Shown: positions 43,370 through 52,609 of the stretch, one piece after another
How positions within the stretch are numbered: position 1 is the stretch's first letter
Layout of the letters: each line of letters begins with the position of its first letter
Assembly (NCBI GenBank): GCA_963782555.1
Contig: CAWAKB010000001.1
Location: 62,001 to 126,000 of the forward strand
Length of the DNA: 64,000 nt
From: Hyphomicrobium_A sp963782555
GTDB lineage: Bacteria; Pseudomonadota; Alphaproteobacteria; Rhizobiales; Hyphomicrobiaceae
Reading direction: 5' to 3'
Program-made: the position numbers and the translations under genes
Notes under the pieces: model-generated
What the model was told of the DNA's origin: nothing
The model's database searches: none
The model's input: the letters and a program-made list of their open reading frames with translations, nothing else

Positions 43370-45229
43370 CTAGCCCTTCACCTCGATCTCCACCGCGAAG
43401 GCGTGGAAGTTCATGATCCGCTCGTTCATGCTCTGCTCCATTGCCTTGGTGGAGCCGACGAAGCGCATGAAGTAGATCGGCTCGGCGCGGCTGCGCATGC
43501 GGAAAAGGAGGCGGTATTTGCCGGGCCTCGTGATCAGGTTGCCTGGCACTTGGTACTTGGCCGGCTTCTCGCCCAGCGGCGTCAACGAGTGGTTCTCCAT
43601 GCGCACCAGCGGCGGATGGTTGAGAACGGTGGTCGGAATCTGGGGCGGACGCAGTTGCGGCAGCGGATCGATGTCGAAGTTAACTGGTAGATACATCTCG
43701 CGATCCGTGCCCTTGATGTTGGTCGTCAGGAACTTGGTCTGGAAGTTCACCAGCTGTTGGTCCGTCTTGATGCGGCTGGCAGCGACATCCAGGCTGTGCA
43801 GATCGGCCATGTCGCCGTTGCTGTCGACGTAGCCCGACTCCCAGATGTTCTTGCCGTCGGGATCGATGAGGGCGACGTTCACCCAAAGCTGCGGCTGCGC
43901 ACCGAGCGAACCGGACGGCAGGTTGTGGCCGGTGTTGGTGTTCTTGATCTTGTAGGAGAACGCCAGATCCGTGCCGACCCTCGGGGTGCCCTCGATGTAG
44001 GGACCGTCGACCTTGCTGCTGGCCTCCAAGACCTGCTGCCTGAGCTCGTCGCGCTTGTCGAGCTTGGCGAGATTCTCCTCGATGATCTGCCGGGCATCTT
44101 CGCGATCGAGCGGATCGGACCAGCGCTTGGGAAAGTCTACCTTGATCTTGCCGTCTGCGACCTTGTCCTCGAACTCGGTGGCGCCCCAACCGGCGCGCCA
44201 GTCGAACTGCAGCCAATCCTTGATGCTAAAGGCCTTGGCCTTCGTGTTGTGAGGGAAGATGCCGGGGTGGGCGATCGAATAGCCCGGACCGATGAAGCTG
44301 TGATTGGCATGCTTGCGACCCGGGTTGATCTCCTTGCCGCCGACCACGGCGGAGGGTGCGGTCGCATAGCCCTCGGGCTTTCCGGGAACCTTACCCATGT
44401 GGCAGTCTTGGCAGGTGACGCCGGCTTTGCGTGCCGGACTGTCGCGATACTGATCCCAGACAATCTCCAGCTTGATCCCTAAGTTGACCGCAACCTGGTG
44501 GCAGCTGACGCAAAACTCTGACTTGGTGATCTGGTCGTTCGTGATCATGCCCTTGTGGATGTCGTTGCCGCGCCCGTCAGGGCTGGTTTTGACGGAGTAG
44601 GTCTTCTTGTTGGCGAGGACGTCTTTAATCACGCTCTTTTCGCCGCTGCCGTAGACCGGCTCGTAGATCTTGCCCGGCTCGACCCGGCGCTCGCCGTTGA
44701 CCTTGCCGTACTGCTCCTTGACCCGGTGGCAGGTGATGCAAGTCACGCCCTCGCGTGAAATCTGGCTGCGTGCCCAAAGCGGCGTTTCGCGCTTCTCCCC
44801 GAGCTGAGTGCCGACCTCCTGATGGCAGCGCACGCAGAAGGTGCCCACCGTACCTTGGGTCAGCCCCTGGAACTTCTGCTCGAATTTGTGAAACATCGGG
44901 GAGATCGACGCATAGGCATGCTGCGACGACGACCATTCCTCGTAGATTTGCTTGTGGCACTCGCCGCATTGAGAAGCGGTGGGATAGAGGGAGAGGGTCT
45001 CCTTATCGACCACGCCGCTGTGGCCATGTGGGTTGGCCTTTGGGCTATCGGTTTTTGCGGACGCTTCTTTGCTCGGGGCTGAGCTCGATCCGGACTGTGT
45101 CTGTGCGACCGGGGTCCCGACAGCCTTGCTAGAGGCGGCGACAGCGCTCTGGCTAAGGAATGCGGCGTCCATCAGCATGGCGCACGCGAAACCGCGGGAA
45201 AGCATCGTGATGCCGGGCGATCGTTTCAT
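43370..45229 (-). CDS. Pentaheme c-type cytochrome (cytochrome c554-like)
   Basis: 619 residues, exported (hydrophobic N-terminus ending VAASSK). Five CxxCH haem sites at residues 88 (CGECH), 132 (CVRCH), 164 (CITCH), 240 (CVSCH) and 273 (CQDCH). The haem part resembles cytochrome c554. The C-terminal half (from about residue 380) has no haem and looks like a beta-sandwich (FSYKIKNTNTGHNLPSGS). The acidic/Ser-rich linker near residues 40-75 suggests tethering. Divergent from the reductase operon across an 818-base gap. Function inferred as electron transfer in or beyond the periplasm. Confidence 0.87.
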   Translation of the reverse strand: MKRSPGITMLSRGFACAMLMDAAFLSQSAVAASSKAVGTPVAQTQSGSSSAPSKEASAKTDSPKANPHGHSGVVDKETLSLYPTASQCGECHKQIYEEWSSSQHAYASISPMFHKFEQKFQGLTQGTVGTFCVRCHQEVGTQLGEKRETPLWARSQISREGVTCITCHRVKEQYGKVNGERRVEPGKIYEPVYGSGEKSVIKDVLANKKTYSVKTSPDGRGNDIHKGMITNDQITKSEFCVSCHQVAVNLGIKLEIVWDQYRDSPARKAGVTCQDCHMGKVPGKPEGYATAPSAVVGGKEINPGRKHANHSFIGPGYSIAHPGIFPHNTKAKAFSIKDWLQFDWRAGWGATEFEDKVADGKIKVDFPKRWSDPLDREDARQIIEENLAKLDKRDELRQQVLEASSKVDGPYIEGTPRVGTDLAFSYKIKNTNTGHNLPSGSLGAQPQLWVNVALIDPDGKNIWESGYVDSNGDMADLHSLDVAASRIKTDQQLVNFQTKFLTTNIKGTDREMYLPVNFDIDPLPQLRPPQIPTTVLNHPPLVRMENHSLTPLGEKPAKYQVPGNLITRPGKYRLLFRMRSRAEPIYFMRFVGSTKAMEQSMNERIMNFHAFAVEIEVKG

Positions 45230-46047
45230 CGCCTCCCCCCTTCAATAGATTTTAGGGCGGCATCCCCGTTTGCATCGCCCCCGCGAAAACGATGCTCGAC
45301 CGCCATGCGTGAATATCGAGACGAAGGTTAATGTGCGAAAATTGGCGCTCATATGGCCGCGCATATCGAGAAAGCATCACGAAAAATCCAAGGCTTGAAA
45401 TAGTACGTGTGATAAAAACAGACAGCATGAAATTCGGCGGATAACACCATATCCTTCGGAACATAAGCGAGATAACGATGAAAGGGCGGCTCGACGTCCG
45501 GACTAATGCAATTGTTGCTCCTGCGTGACGAAGAAATATGCCTGAGTTTCTCGGGTAATAAGCATTCTCGGAGCACAATGCTTTTCGGCCAGCGTCAAGC
45601 CGCTTGCGAGCGGTCGCCACGTCAGCGCCTCGGTTCGCCGTTCCGCGCAATTGGCTCGCGCAATGCATTTGAGGGGTTTTTTGAAAAAACTGCAAAACAT
45701 GTTCAGTTCTTGCCCGCTCTAACCATCAAACGGTCATTGTGCGACCACGATGGGAGGATAAAGCATGGCCGATAAGCAAGTCATGCCAGGCGCGTATTGA
45801 TTGGGTTTAAACGAAAATCAGCGCCTCGGAACGGAGATTTACTCATTGTGTTCGTATTCGGCGTCCCTCTCAACATCTGAGGTCACAAGTGTGACGGACG
45901 ACCGACAAAACGGCGTTCTCTATTCGAACGATAGGGGTGGGTGCTCAGATTGAGAACGCATGGTTTGCTGAGCGCACGGGGAAGCGCAGCGGCGGGAGCT
46001 CACCTGCACCGGTCGTAGATGGGTAGCTTGAGGCCCTGAGGGATCAG
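45230..46047. other. 818-base divergent control gap between cytochrome operons
   Basis: Less GC-rich than its surroundings. It should hold promoters for the pentaheme gene (leftwards) and the reductase operon (rightwards). No convincing long gene. One tiny frame with a good ribosome site is listed separately at 45765. Several short frames on both strands show no family sequence. Confidence 0.5.
45765..45800 (+). CDS. Possible 11-residue peptide
   Basis: ATG 45765 follows GGGAGGA at good spacing and encodes MADKQVMPGAY before TGA. It could be a leader peptide, a small peptide product or chance. Not recognised. Confidence 0.3.
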   Translation: MADKQVMPGAY

Positions 46048-47142
46048 ATGATGGCGAGAAGTCACCAAATTACGATCAATGGGAATAGCTTTCTGGCGTG
46101 CCGCGGCGAGTTGCTGCTGGATGCAGCTCTGAGGAATGGTATCGATCTGCCCCATGACTGCCGCGCCGGCCACTGCGGCACCTGCTGCGTGCGGCTGGTA
46201 TCCGGTGAAGTACAGGGCGGCGAAGGCTCTAAGCCGGGTATCGTTCATGCTTGTCAGGGCCGGATCGTCGGCGATGTCGTGATCGAGGGGAAGAAGCCGT
46301 CGGAAGTTCGCACCGTAGAGGGTGTGCTGAGCACATTGCGCGCCCTGTCGCCCGAGGTGATGGAGGTCGGCATCAGGACGGAACGGGCGCTGCCGTATCT
46401 TCCGGGGCAATATACGCAAGTGCGCTTCGGCGGATTTCCGAGCCGTCCCTTCAGCTTCACCCATCCCTTGGGCGGCAATCCGAGCAGCCGCTCGGTCTGG
46501 TTCCACGTCCGGCGCATGAAGGATGGGCGTGTTACGTCTTCGCTCGGCAAGCGCATCAAGGCGGGCCATCGAGTGAAGCTGACAGGGCCCTATGGCTCCG
46601 CTCATTTCCGGCCCAACCTGAACAGCCGGATGATTCTGGTCGGCACCAACACCGGCTTTGCGCCGATCTGGTCGATCGCCGTCGCTGCGCTGCGCGAGAA
46701 GCCAGAGCGCAAGATGCTGATCATCGCTGGCGGCCGCACCCTCCAGTCGCTCTACATGGGCCCGGCTCTCGTGCAGCTGTCCCGCTTCCCCAATGTGCTC
46801 GTCGTGCCTGTCTGCAGTACGCCGCAGAGCGTGATCACAGCGGTGAAGCTGGGCCGGCCGACAGACTATCTGCCGCTCCTGCTGCCGACCGATGTGCTCT
46901 ACGCCTGCGGCGCGCCGGGGATGGTCGATTCAGTAAAGTCGATCGCGGCGCAAATCGGCGCGGCCTGCTATGCGGATCCGTTCCTGCCGACCGCCGATGA
47001 TGGCGCCGAGCAAAGTCTTCTGACCCGCGCGATGGGGCGGCTCGCTGTGCCCACCAGGCGGCAGACGGGCGGGCTCACTTTGGATGCGCCCGACAGCCGG
47101 CGGGAACCACCGATGCAGGCGTATCGAATGGCTCAGGGGTGA
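46048..47142 (+). CDS. Ferredoxin-fused NAD(P)H oxidoreductase
   Basis: 364 residues, no signal peptide, so cytoplasmic. The N-terminal plant-type 2Fe-2S domain has the ligands in CRAGHCGTC (first three Cys) and HACQ (fourth). The FAD domain shows RPFSFTHPLGG (RxFS) and the NAD(P) domain GTNTGFAPIWSIAV and YACGAPGMVDSV. Architecture matches reductase components of oxygenases, but no oxygenase is nearby. It is followed by a tetraheme cytochrome, a cytochrome-b-like membrane protein and a decaheme, so it could feed NAD(P)H electrons into that chain. ATG 46048 or 46051. Confidence 0.86.
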   Translation: MMARSHQITINGNSFLACRGELLLDAALRNGIDLPHDCRAGHCGTCCVRLVSGEVQGGEGSKPGIVHACQGRIVGDVVIEGKKPSEVRTVEGVLSTLRALSPEVMEVGIRTERALPYLPGQYTQVRFGGFPSRPFSFTHPLGGNPSSRSVWFHVRRMKDGRVTSSLGKRIKAGHRVKLTGPYGSAHFRPNLNSRMILVGTNTGFAPIWSIAVAALREKPERKMLIIAGGRTLQSLYMGPALVQLSRFPNVLVVPVCSTPQSVITAVKLGRPTDYLPLLLPTDVLYACGAPGMVDSVKSIAAQIGAACYADPFLPTADDGAEQSLLTRAMGRLAVPTRRQTGGLTLDAPDSRREPPMQAYRMAQG

Positions 47143-47235
47143 GACGTCATAATCATCGTCGAAGCGCATAGCCTTCGCTCGATCGGGTTTGGGCCAAGAG
47201 CCCCTCTCCGGTCTTCTCTGCTTTGTCTCTGTGGC

Positions 47236-48210
47236 GTGCTGATGATCTTCGGCCTTGCTGCGGATGGCGCAGTTGCGTCCGATCCGGCCAAGATCGTCGG
47301 TCCGAATGCCTGTGCCGAATGTCACAAGGAGGAGGCGAAGGCATGGAAGACCACGCGTCATTTCAAAACCTACCGTGAGATGCCGCGCAAACCGGAAGGG
47401 GCGAAAATCGGGAAAAAAATGGGAGTGCGGCGCATCAGGTCGGGGGCCTTATGCCTGAACTGCCATTTCACGGTGCAGCAGAAGGACAATAGGGAGAAGA
47501 TCATCGCGGGCATCTCCTGCGAGTCCTGCCACGGCGCCGGCAAGGATTGGATCAAGGTCCACAGCGAGTTCAGCGGCAAGACAGTGCTGTTCGAGAGCAA
47601 GGCCGAGGCGAAGGCGCGTTGGCAACTTGCCGAGTCCAAGGGGATGATCAGGCCGCGCTCGTTCTACCTGCTGGCAAAGAACTGTTATGGCTGCCATGTC
47701 GTGCCGGAAGAGGACCTCGTGAACAAAGGCGGCCACAAGGCCGGCAGCGCTTTCGAGCTGGTATCCTGGTCACAGGGCGAGGTGCGGCACAACACCTGGC
47801 ATTCCATGGGCAGAGAGAACGTGCCGGCCAGCGCGCCGCGCAAGCGCATGCTCTATCTCGTCGGCCTCGGCGTCGAGCTCGAGACGGCATTGCGCGCAGT
47901 CGCAAAAGCGACGGTGAGAAAGACGTATGCGTTCGAAATGGCCAAGCGCGCCGACCGCGCGCGAAAGCAACTCGCCGTCGCGGCGAAAGCTGCGCCCGGC
48001 GTGCCGGAAATTGCAGAGATGGTCAAACTTTCCCACTCGGCCGGGCTGAAGCTGAACAACGAGCGCCGCCTGACCACTGCTGCCGACGGTGTCTCCAAAC
48101 AGCTCAATCTCATCACCGCTAAATACGACGGTAGAACGATGGACGGGCTCGACAGCCTGATTCCCGGACCGGACAAATACAAAGGCACGGCCAGAAGGCC
48201 GGGCGGTTGA
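47236..48210 (+). CDS. Tetraheme c-type cytochrome (cytochrome c554 family)
   Basis: About 324 residues from GTG 47236. Four CxxCH sites at residues 26 (CAECH), 73 (CLNCH), 95 (CESCH) and 150 (CYGCH), plus later His residues for axial ligation (HNTWHSMG). The spacing fits the cytochrome c554 fold. The visible signal peptide (SSLLCLCGVLMIFGLAADGA) begins before the first usable GTG, and no ATG, GTG or TTG lies in frame back to the stop at 47140, so the true start may be an ATA or ATC near 47149, or a base is missing. Periplasmic electron carrier by inference. Confidence 0.85.
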   Translation: MLMIFGLAADGAVASDPAKIVGPNACAECHKEEAKAWKTTRHFKTYREMPRKPEGAKIGKKMGVRRIRSGALCLNCHFTVQQKDNREKIIAGISCESCHGAGKDWIKVHSEFSGKTVLFESKAEAKARWQLAESKGMIRPRSFYLLAKNCYGCHVVPEEDLVNKGGHKAGSAFELVSWSQGEVRHNTWHSMGRENVPASAPRKRMLYLVGLGVELETALRAVAKATVRKTYAFEMAKRADRARKQLAVAAKAAPGVPEIAEMVKLSHSAGLKLNNERRLTTAADGVSKQLNLITAKYDGRTMDGLDSLIPGPDKYKGTARRPGG

Positions 48211-48290
48211 TTCAGCCGGCTCGCAACGGCAACAACTTGAGTTGCTTCCTGAGGCAGAATCACCGCGATGCGTAACGATTGAGGGCCGCC

Positions 48291-49175
48291 GTGACACCTG
48301 ACGCGATCGGGGGACGCCGGGCGAGTTTTCCCGCCGGCCAGGTTGTGCAGGGCCTCTTCATCGCAGCCATTTCCGGCGGCTTGTTCTGGCTCGTCTGGAT
48401 CTATGGCAACGGGCTGCGCGACCCGCGCTATCTCGACGGCTGGGTGCTGGCCGGTGGCATGAGCTTGCAGCTCTACTTCCACGTCACCATCAAAACGGCC
48501 AGGCTGTCGCCGAAATCCGCCATGCGCTGGCGGAAGATCCATATTTTTCTCGGCTATCTGCTGATCGCCGCCTTCATCTCGCACTCGGATTACTCTCTGC
48601 CGGACACCGGCTTCGAATGGGCGCTGTGGGCGGGCTTCGTGCTGGTGACGCTGAGCGGCATTTTCGGCACCTATCTCACTTGGTCGCTGAAGGCCAAGGG
48701 CCGGATCGACGAGGGCGTCAGCTATGACCGCATCCCCACCCTTCGCGCCGAGCTAGCGCGGGACGTCCACGCCGCCGTCGCCGAGGCCGAACCGGCCGCC
48801 GCTCAGATCGCCTTGCCGGGGCTCCCCGCCTTACCGCATGACGACTGGATCATGGACCTCTACACCAACCACCTGCGGGACTTTTTCGAGGGGCAGCGTA
48901 ATTTCACCGCCCATCTCATCGGCTCGCAGCGCCCGCTCAAGCGGCTGATCGACGAGATCGACAACCTGTCACCGTACGTGGGGCAACAGAGCCGGGAGAA
49001 GCTTGCCGCCATCAGGAACCTGGTGGTCGAGAAGGACCGGCTCGATTTCGCGCGTGTCTATCTCGGGCTCACCAAAGCCTGGCTGTTCGTGCATGTGCCC
49101 GTCACCTATGCGCTGATCGTGCTGACGGTGCTGCACGTCCTCGTCGTCTATGCCTTTTCATCGGGGGCCTGGTGA
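48291..49175 (+). CDS. Cytochrome-b-like membrane protein
   Basis: About 294 residues. Four membrane segments are visible: GLFIAAISGGLFWLVWIYG, LQLYFHVTIK with neighbours, IFLGYLLIAAFISHSDY with WALWAGFVLVTLSGIFGTYL, and LFVHVPVTYALIVLTVLHVL. His residues in the segments (FHVTIK, KIHIFLGY, ISHSD, FVHVPVTY, TVLHVL) could hold b-type haems. GTG 48291 is chosen for its GAGGG ribosome site; TTG 48279 is possible. Its stop overlaps the decaheme start (GTGATG). Inferred quinone-linked or membrane-crossing electron carrier. Confidence 0.75.
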   Translation: MTPDAIGGRRASFPAGQVVQGLFIAAISGGLFWLVWIYGNGLRDPRYLDGWVLAGGMSLQLYFHVTIKTARLSPKSAMRWRKIHIFLGYLLIAAFISHSDYSLPDTGFEWALWAGFVLVTLSGIFGTYLTWSLKAKGRIDEGVSYDRIPTLRAELARDVHAAVAEAEPAAAQIALPGLPALPHDDWIMDLYTNHLRDFFEGQRNFTAHLIGSQRPLKRLIDEIDNLSPYVGQQSREKLAAIRNLVVEKDRLDFARVYLGLTKAWLFVHVPVTYALIVLTVLHVLVVYAFSSGAW

Positions 49176-51865
49176 TGTGGCGGCCGGCAGGGACCGGATC
49201 GGCTCGGCCGCCGGAGGCCGAGAGGCAGGCGGCCGCCGGCTCCCGGCGCGACCGTCTGGCGGTGCTGCTGGCGCTTGTTACGGTCGTCTGCCTGAGCGCG
49301 ACCTTCGTTCTCTCCAAGGGCAGGCAGTTCCTGATGCCGGGGCCGCTGGCGAGCGCTCATGGCGCGATCGAGAATTGCAGCGCCTGCCACACCAAGAGCG
49401 GCAGCGGCAAACTGAGCTGGATCCACGGCCTCGTTGCCGGCGATCCGCTCGCCGACAGCAAGGCCTGTCTCACCTGCCACAAAATGCCGGACACGGCTTT
49501 CAACGCGCACGGCGCTTCGGCCGAGGTGCTGAAGCAGAGCACCGAGCGGCTGACGAAGATCGCGGCGCGGACGCCGCAGCCGCAATCGGCCCGCGCGCAG
49601 AGCATCGCCTTCCCGACCCATGACTTGGTCGCACGCGGTCTCTATTGCGCGACCTGCCACCAGGAGCATCAAGGCGTCAATTTCAATCTGAGCAAAATCT
49701 CCAACGAGCAGTGCCGCTCCTGCCACGTGGTGAAGTTCGACAGCTTCGACGGCCATCATCCGAAATTCGAGAACTATCCGTTCAAGCGGCGCACACGCAT
49801 CATCTACGATCATGCCGGCCACTTCGGTAAGCACTTCCCGGAAGTCGCGAAGAAACATCCAGCCAAGCGCATTCCCGAGACCTGTTCGACCTGTCACAAC
49901 AGCCGTGCGGACAAGCGAGTCATGGCCGTGGCGCCGTTCGAGCAAACGTGCAGCGGCTGCCATCTCGATCAGATCATCGGCAAGGAGCGGGTCAGTGGTC
50001 CGAAAGGCATTGCCTTCCTCACGCTGCCTGGCCTCGACCTGCAAACGCTGAAGAAGAAAAACGCCTCAATCGGCGAATGGCCGGACGCGTCCGAAGCCGA
50101 GCTGGCACCATTCATGAAGATGATGATCAGCAGGGATGAGCGGGGCCGTGCTCTTGTCAAGACCGTGGACAGCCTGAACCTCCAGGATCTGAGCGATGCA
50201 AGCGACGACCAGATCAAGGCGGTGACGAACCTGGTCTGGGAGATCAAGGGATTGTTCTATGCGCTGATCAAGGGAAAGGCGTCGGACGTGCTGGGCGGCC
50301 TAAATATTGGCGGCGGGGCGAAGCTGAGTGCGACCCTCGTCGCCGATCTGACCGCGAGCATTCCGCGTGATGTGGTCATCGGTGCGCAACAGCAGTGGCT
50401 GCCCAATCTGGCCGCCGAGATGGCCAATCGGCCAAAGATTCATGATCCTGGCACGCGCGATCAAGACCCAAACGGCTGGAACACGGTGACCAGGGAATCG
50501 AGATTGGAGCGATCGTCGTCTCGTACAGAGCCGTCTGGCTCGCAGGCGCGTCAGACGGTCCCCAGTGTCGCCGCTCAGGCCGCTGCTCGCAGACAAAGAG
50601 CGGCTGGAAGCGCACCCGATGCGAATGCCAAGGTCGATGGCGGCAAAGACACGACCAACAAGCTGCCTCCCCCGATGAGAGCTGGCGTCAACGACGTTGA
50701 GAAAGCAACCCAACCTGACCGAGCAGCCAAAGAAGCCGGTACGGAAAACCGCCAGCCCGATGACGGCGCGCAAATGCTCGCTGCTGATGAAGGTGGCGGG
50801 CCGATCACGGGGCGATGGTCCTTGCCAAGCGGGACGCCCCGCGAGATCAACGCTCATAAAGAGGAGAAGGTAGAGAAGGCAGCCCAGCCTGAAGGAGCGG
50901 CCGGAGCGACCGATCCCGCAAACGCCAAAGTCGCCGGGCCTGCGGATGCCGCCCCCAAGGCGGACGCAAAGGCGCCGGCCGCCGCTCCCGCAGGCTCAGA
51001 TAGCGCGAAGGCCCAATCCGATGGCGGCAAGGAAACGCGCTCTGCCCACCAACAGCCTCAGGGCAACGACACGGACCAAACCGACGATCTGCTCTTTCCG
51101 ACGAAGGAAGAGCTTCGCGCGATTAAAGCAGGACCTGCAGACGCGGAGAAAGCAGTCCAGCCCGAAGGAGCGACCGGAAAAACCGATACCGCGAACGCCA
51201 AGCCCGATGGCGACGCAGATGCGTCAGCCGCCGCCTCAGCGGACTCCGATACCGCAGCGGCTGAGCCCCAAACAAGGGCTGCGCCTGTCGTCAGCATTGA
51301 AAGCGACGTGGATCCGGAGAGCTGGGCCGAATATGGCGGCTGGTACCGGCAGGACTACGCGATCTTCTACCGTCCCACAGGCCACAAGGACAAATTCATC
51401 TACTCTTGGCTCTATCTGACCGGTCCCCAAGCGCGGAACGGTGACAAGAGCCCGGCGGCGGCGGTCTTTGATTATCTCACCGGCAAGGACGCCCAGGGGT
51501 CATGCACGAAGTGCCACAGCGTTGACGCTATTCCGGGCCAGGGGCGGGTCGTCAATTTCTCCCCGCGTTCGGTCGAGAGTAAACAGGGACGCTTCACAAA
51601 TTTCATCCATGAGCCGCACTTCGGCATCCTGGAGGCTCGCGGTTGTCTGACCTGCCATAAGCTTGAAAAAGGCCGCCCCTATCTGAAGAGCTACGAGCAG
51701 GGCAATCCGCAAAATTTCGTGTCCAACTTCGGTGCGGTGAAAAAGGATCTCTGCCAGACCTGTCACACCAGAAAGATGGCGCGCCAAGACTGTCTACTGT
51801 GCCACAAGTATCATGTGAATGACGTGATCACGCCAATCATAAACACGAAAATCCCAACTCAATAA
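49172..51865 (+). CDS. Membrane-anchored decaheme c-type cytochrome with long disordered linker
   Basis: 897 residues. A signal anchor (LAVLLALVTVVCLSATFVL, about residues 29-47) is not followed by an obvious cleavage site. Ten CxxCH sites: residues 69, 99, 159, 181, 238 and 260 in the N-terminal part, and 778, 825, 861 and 874 at the C-terminus. Between them, about residues 430-730 is a low-complexity Ala/Asp/Glu/Lys/Pro-rich stretch with near-repeats of EKAxQPEGA. A linker like this could span the periplasm between two haem modules. Start GTG 49172 or ATG 49175, overlapping the previous gene. Probable last step of the local electron chain. Confidence 0.85.
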   Translation: MMWRPAGTGSARPPEAERQAAAGSRRDRLAVLLALVTVVCLSATFVLSKGRQFLMPGPLASAHGAIENCSACHTKSGSGKLSWIHGLVAGDPLADSKACLTCHKMPDTAFNAHGASAEVLKQSTERLTKIAARTPQPQSARAQSIAFPTHDLVARGLYCATCHQEHQGVNFNLSKISNEQCRSCHVVKFDSFDGHHPKFENYPFKRRTRIIYDHAGHFGKHFPEVAKKHPAKRIPETCSTCHNSRADKRVMAVAPFEQTCSGCHLDQIIGKERVSGPKGIAFLTLPGLDLQTLKKKNASIGEWPDASEAELAPFMKMMISRDERGRALVKTVDSLNLQDLSDASDDQIKAVTNLVWEIKGLFYALIKGKASDVLGGLNIGGGAKLSATLVADLTASIPRDVVIGAQQQWLPNLAAEMANRPKIHDPGTRDQDPNGWNTVTRESRLERSSSRTEPSGSQARQTVPSVAAQAAARRQRAAGSAPDANAKVDGGKDTTNKLPPPMRAGVNDVEKATQPDRAAKEAGTENRQPDDGAQMLAADEGGGPITGRWSLPSGTPREINAHKEEKVEKAAQPEGAAGATDPANAKVAGPADAAPKADAKAPAAAPAGSDSAKAQSDGGKETRSAHQQPQGNDTDQTDDLLFPTKEELRAIKAGPADAEKAVQPEGATGKTDTANAKPDGDADASAAASADSDTAAAEPQTRAAPVVSIESDVDPESWAEYGGWYRQDYAIFYRPTGHKDKFIYSWLYLTGPQARNGDKSPAAAVFDYLTGKDAQGSCTKCHSVDAIPGQGRVVNFSPRSVESKQGRFTNFIHEPHFGILEARGCLTCHKLEKGRPYLKSYEQGNPQNFVSNFGAVKKDLCQTCHTRKMARQDCLLCHKYHVNDVITPIINTKIPTQ

Positions 51866-51896
51866 CGTTTGATGGGAACTCTGCGGCTGCATCGGT

Positions 51897-51909
51897 TGGT
51901 TGCGGGGGC
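51897..51909 (-). repeat. Copy of the tRNA-fMet 3' end (13 bases)
   Basis: TGGTTGCGGGGGC, same orientation as the intact tRNA. The following bases (A, then AGATCTG) diverge from the tRNA after one or two positions. Confidence 0.6.
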
Positions 51910-51991
51910 AAGATCTGCTCCATGTCCCACCGCGTCGGGCTGAGCCCTCCTTGTGGGCCCCCGTTAGGTCCAATCCAGAAGCGCCGACAAA

Positions 51992-52029
51992 AACCAAAAA
52001 CCCCGCCACGAGGGCGGGGCCTTTTGGTT
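51992..52029. terminator. Bidirectional rho-independent terminator
   Basis: CCCCGCC (52001-52007) pairs with GGCGGGG (52013-52019). The stem is lengthened by AAACCAAAA on the left and TTTTGGTTT on the right, giving a U-run on either strand. It serves the decaheme operon. Confidence 0.8.
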
Positions 52030-52042
52030 TGGTTGCGGGGGC
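52030..52042 (-). repeat. Copy of the tRNA-fMet 3' end next to terminator
   Basis: TGGTTGCGGGGGC directly after the terminator. Read on the minus strand it is a tRNA tail (GCCCCCGCAACCA) followed by a terminator, as after a real tRNA gene, but the tRNA body is missing. The same layout occurs at 29828-29871. Confidence 0.6.
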
Positions 52043-52609
52043 CTGCAACGTCCGTAGCAGTCACCGAGAGGTTCCGTTTCCTTTCAAGCTGCAGGCCTGG
52101 GAAGTTCAAGTTCCCCGCTTTCCTCTGCGCTGTCGTTTCGGAATCCGATAAATCCAGACGTTGTGGCCGTTGATCCGCCGATAGAGCCTTTCCGGCCGGT
52201 AAGCCGCCTCAGATGCGCTGCAACCGTCTGCCACGGCCTCTCGGGCAGGTTCATGGCCTCACAAAAGCGTGGATGTGGTTTCTTTTGGTCACGCGGTGGA
52301 ATCCGTCGGCTGGTGAGAGCGGGGCCGAAGCTCGGCCTGAAGGCAGTCCAGAAATACAGAAGCGCGGTCCTCGGTAGATGGAGGATCGAGGCAACGGGGC
52401 GGGGTGGGACGCCCACGTTGAGAAACGATGGCCCGATGGTAAGTCTAGAAAAATATTAAACGCCGGCGTGTGGTGGATCGAGCGCGTGCCCTTACCGCTA
52501 ACGAGGTACCCGAAGCCGTCCACAGCAACGAATTTGGCATTGATTGTTCCTCGTCAGTCCGTAAAAACGCATAATAGGATTTCTCAGGGTTGATTGTAGA
52601 TCGGTTGCG

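Larger units (their letters stand above)
51866..52609. other. 744-base gap with tRNA-tail repeats and terminator
   Basis: No gene supported. It holds two copies of the tRNA-fMet 3' end (51897, 52030) flanking a terminator, then about 560 bases of unassigned sequence. Small frames on either strand (for example 52084-52416) show no family sequence. Confidence 0.55.

Noticed and set aside
45349..45576. 75-residue minus-strand frame in the cytochrome gap
   Set aside because: No ribosome site, signal or family sequence; the region is simply less GC-rich with chance open frames.
51794..52109. Minus-strand frames in the terminator/tRNA-tail repeat
   Set aside because: They translate the dispersed repeat and resemble the equally spurious frame at 29664-29882.
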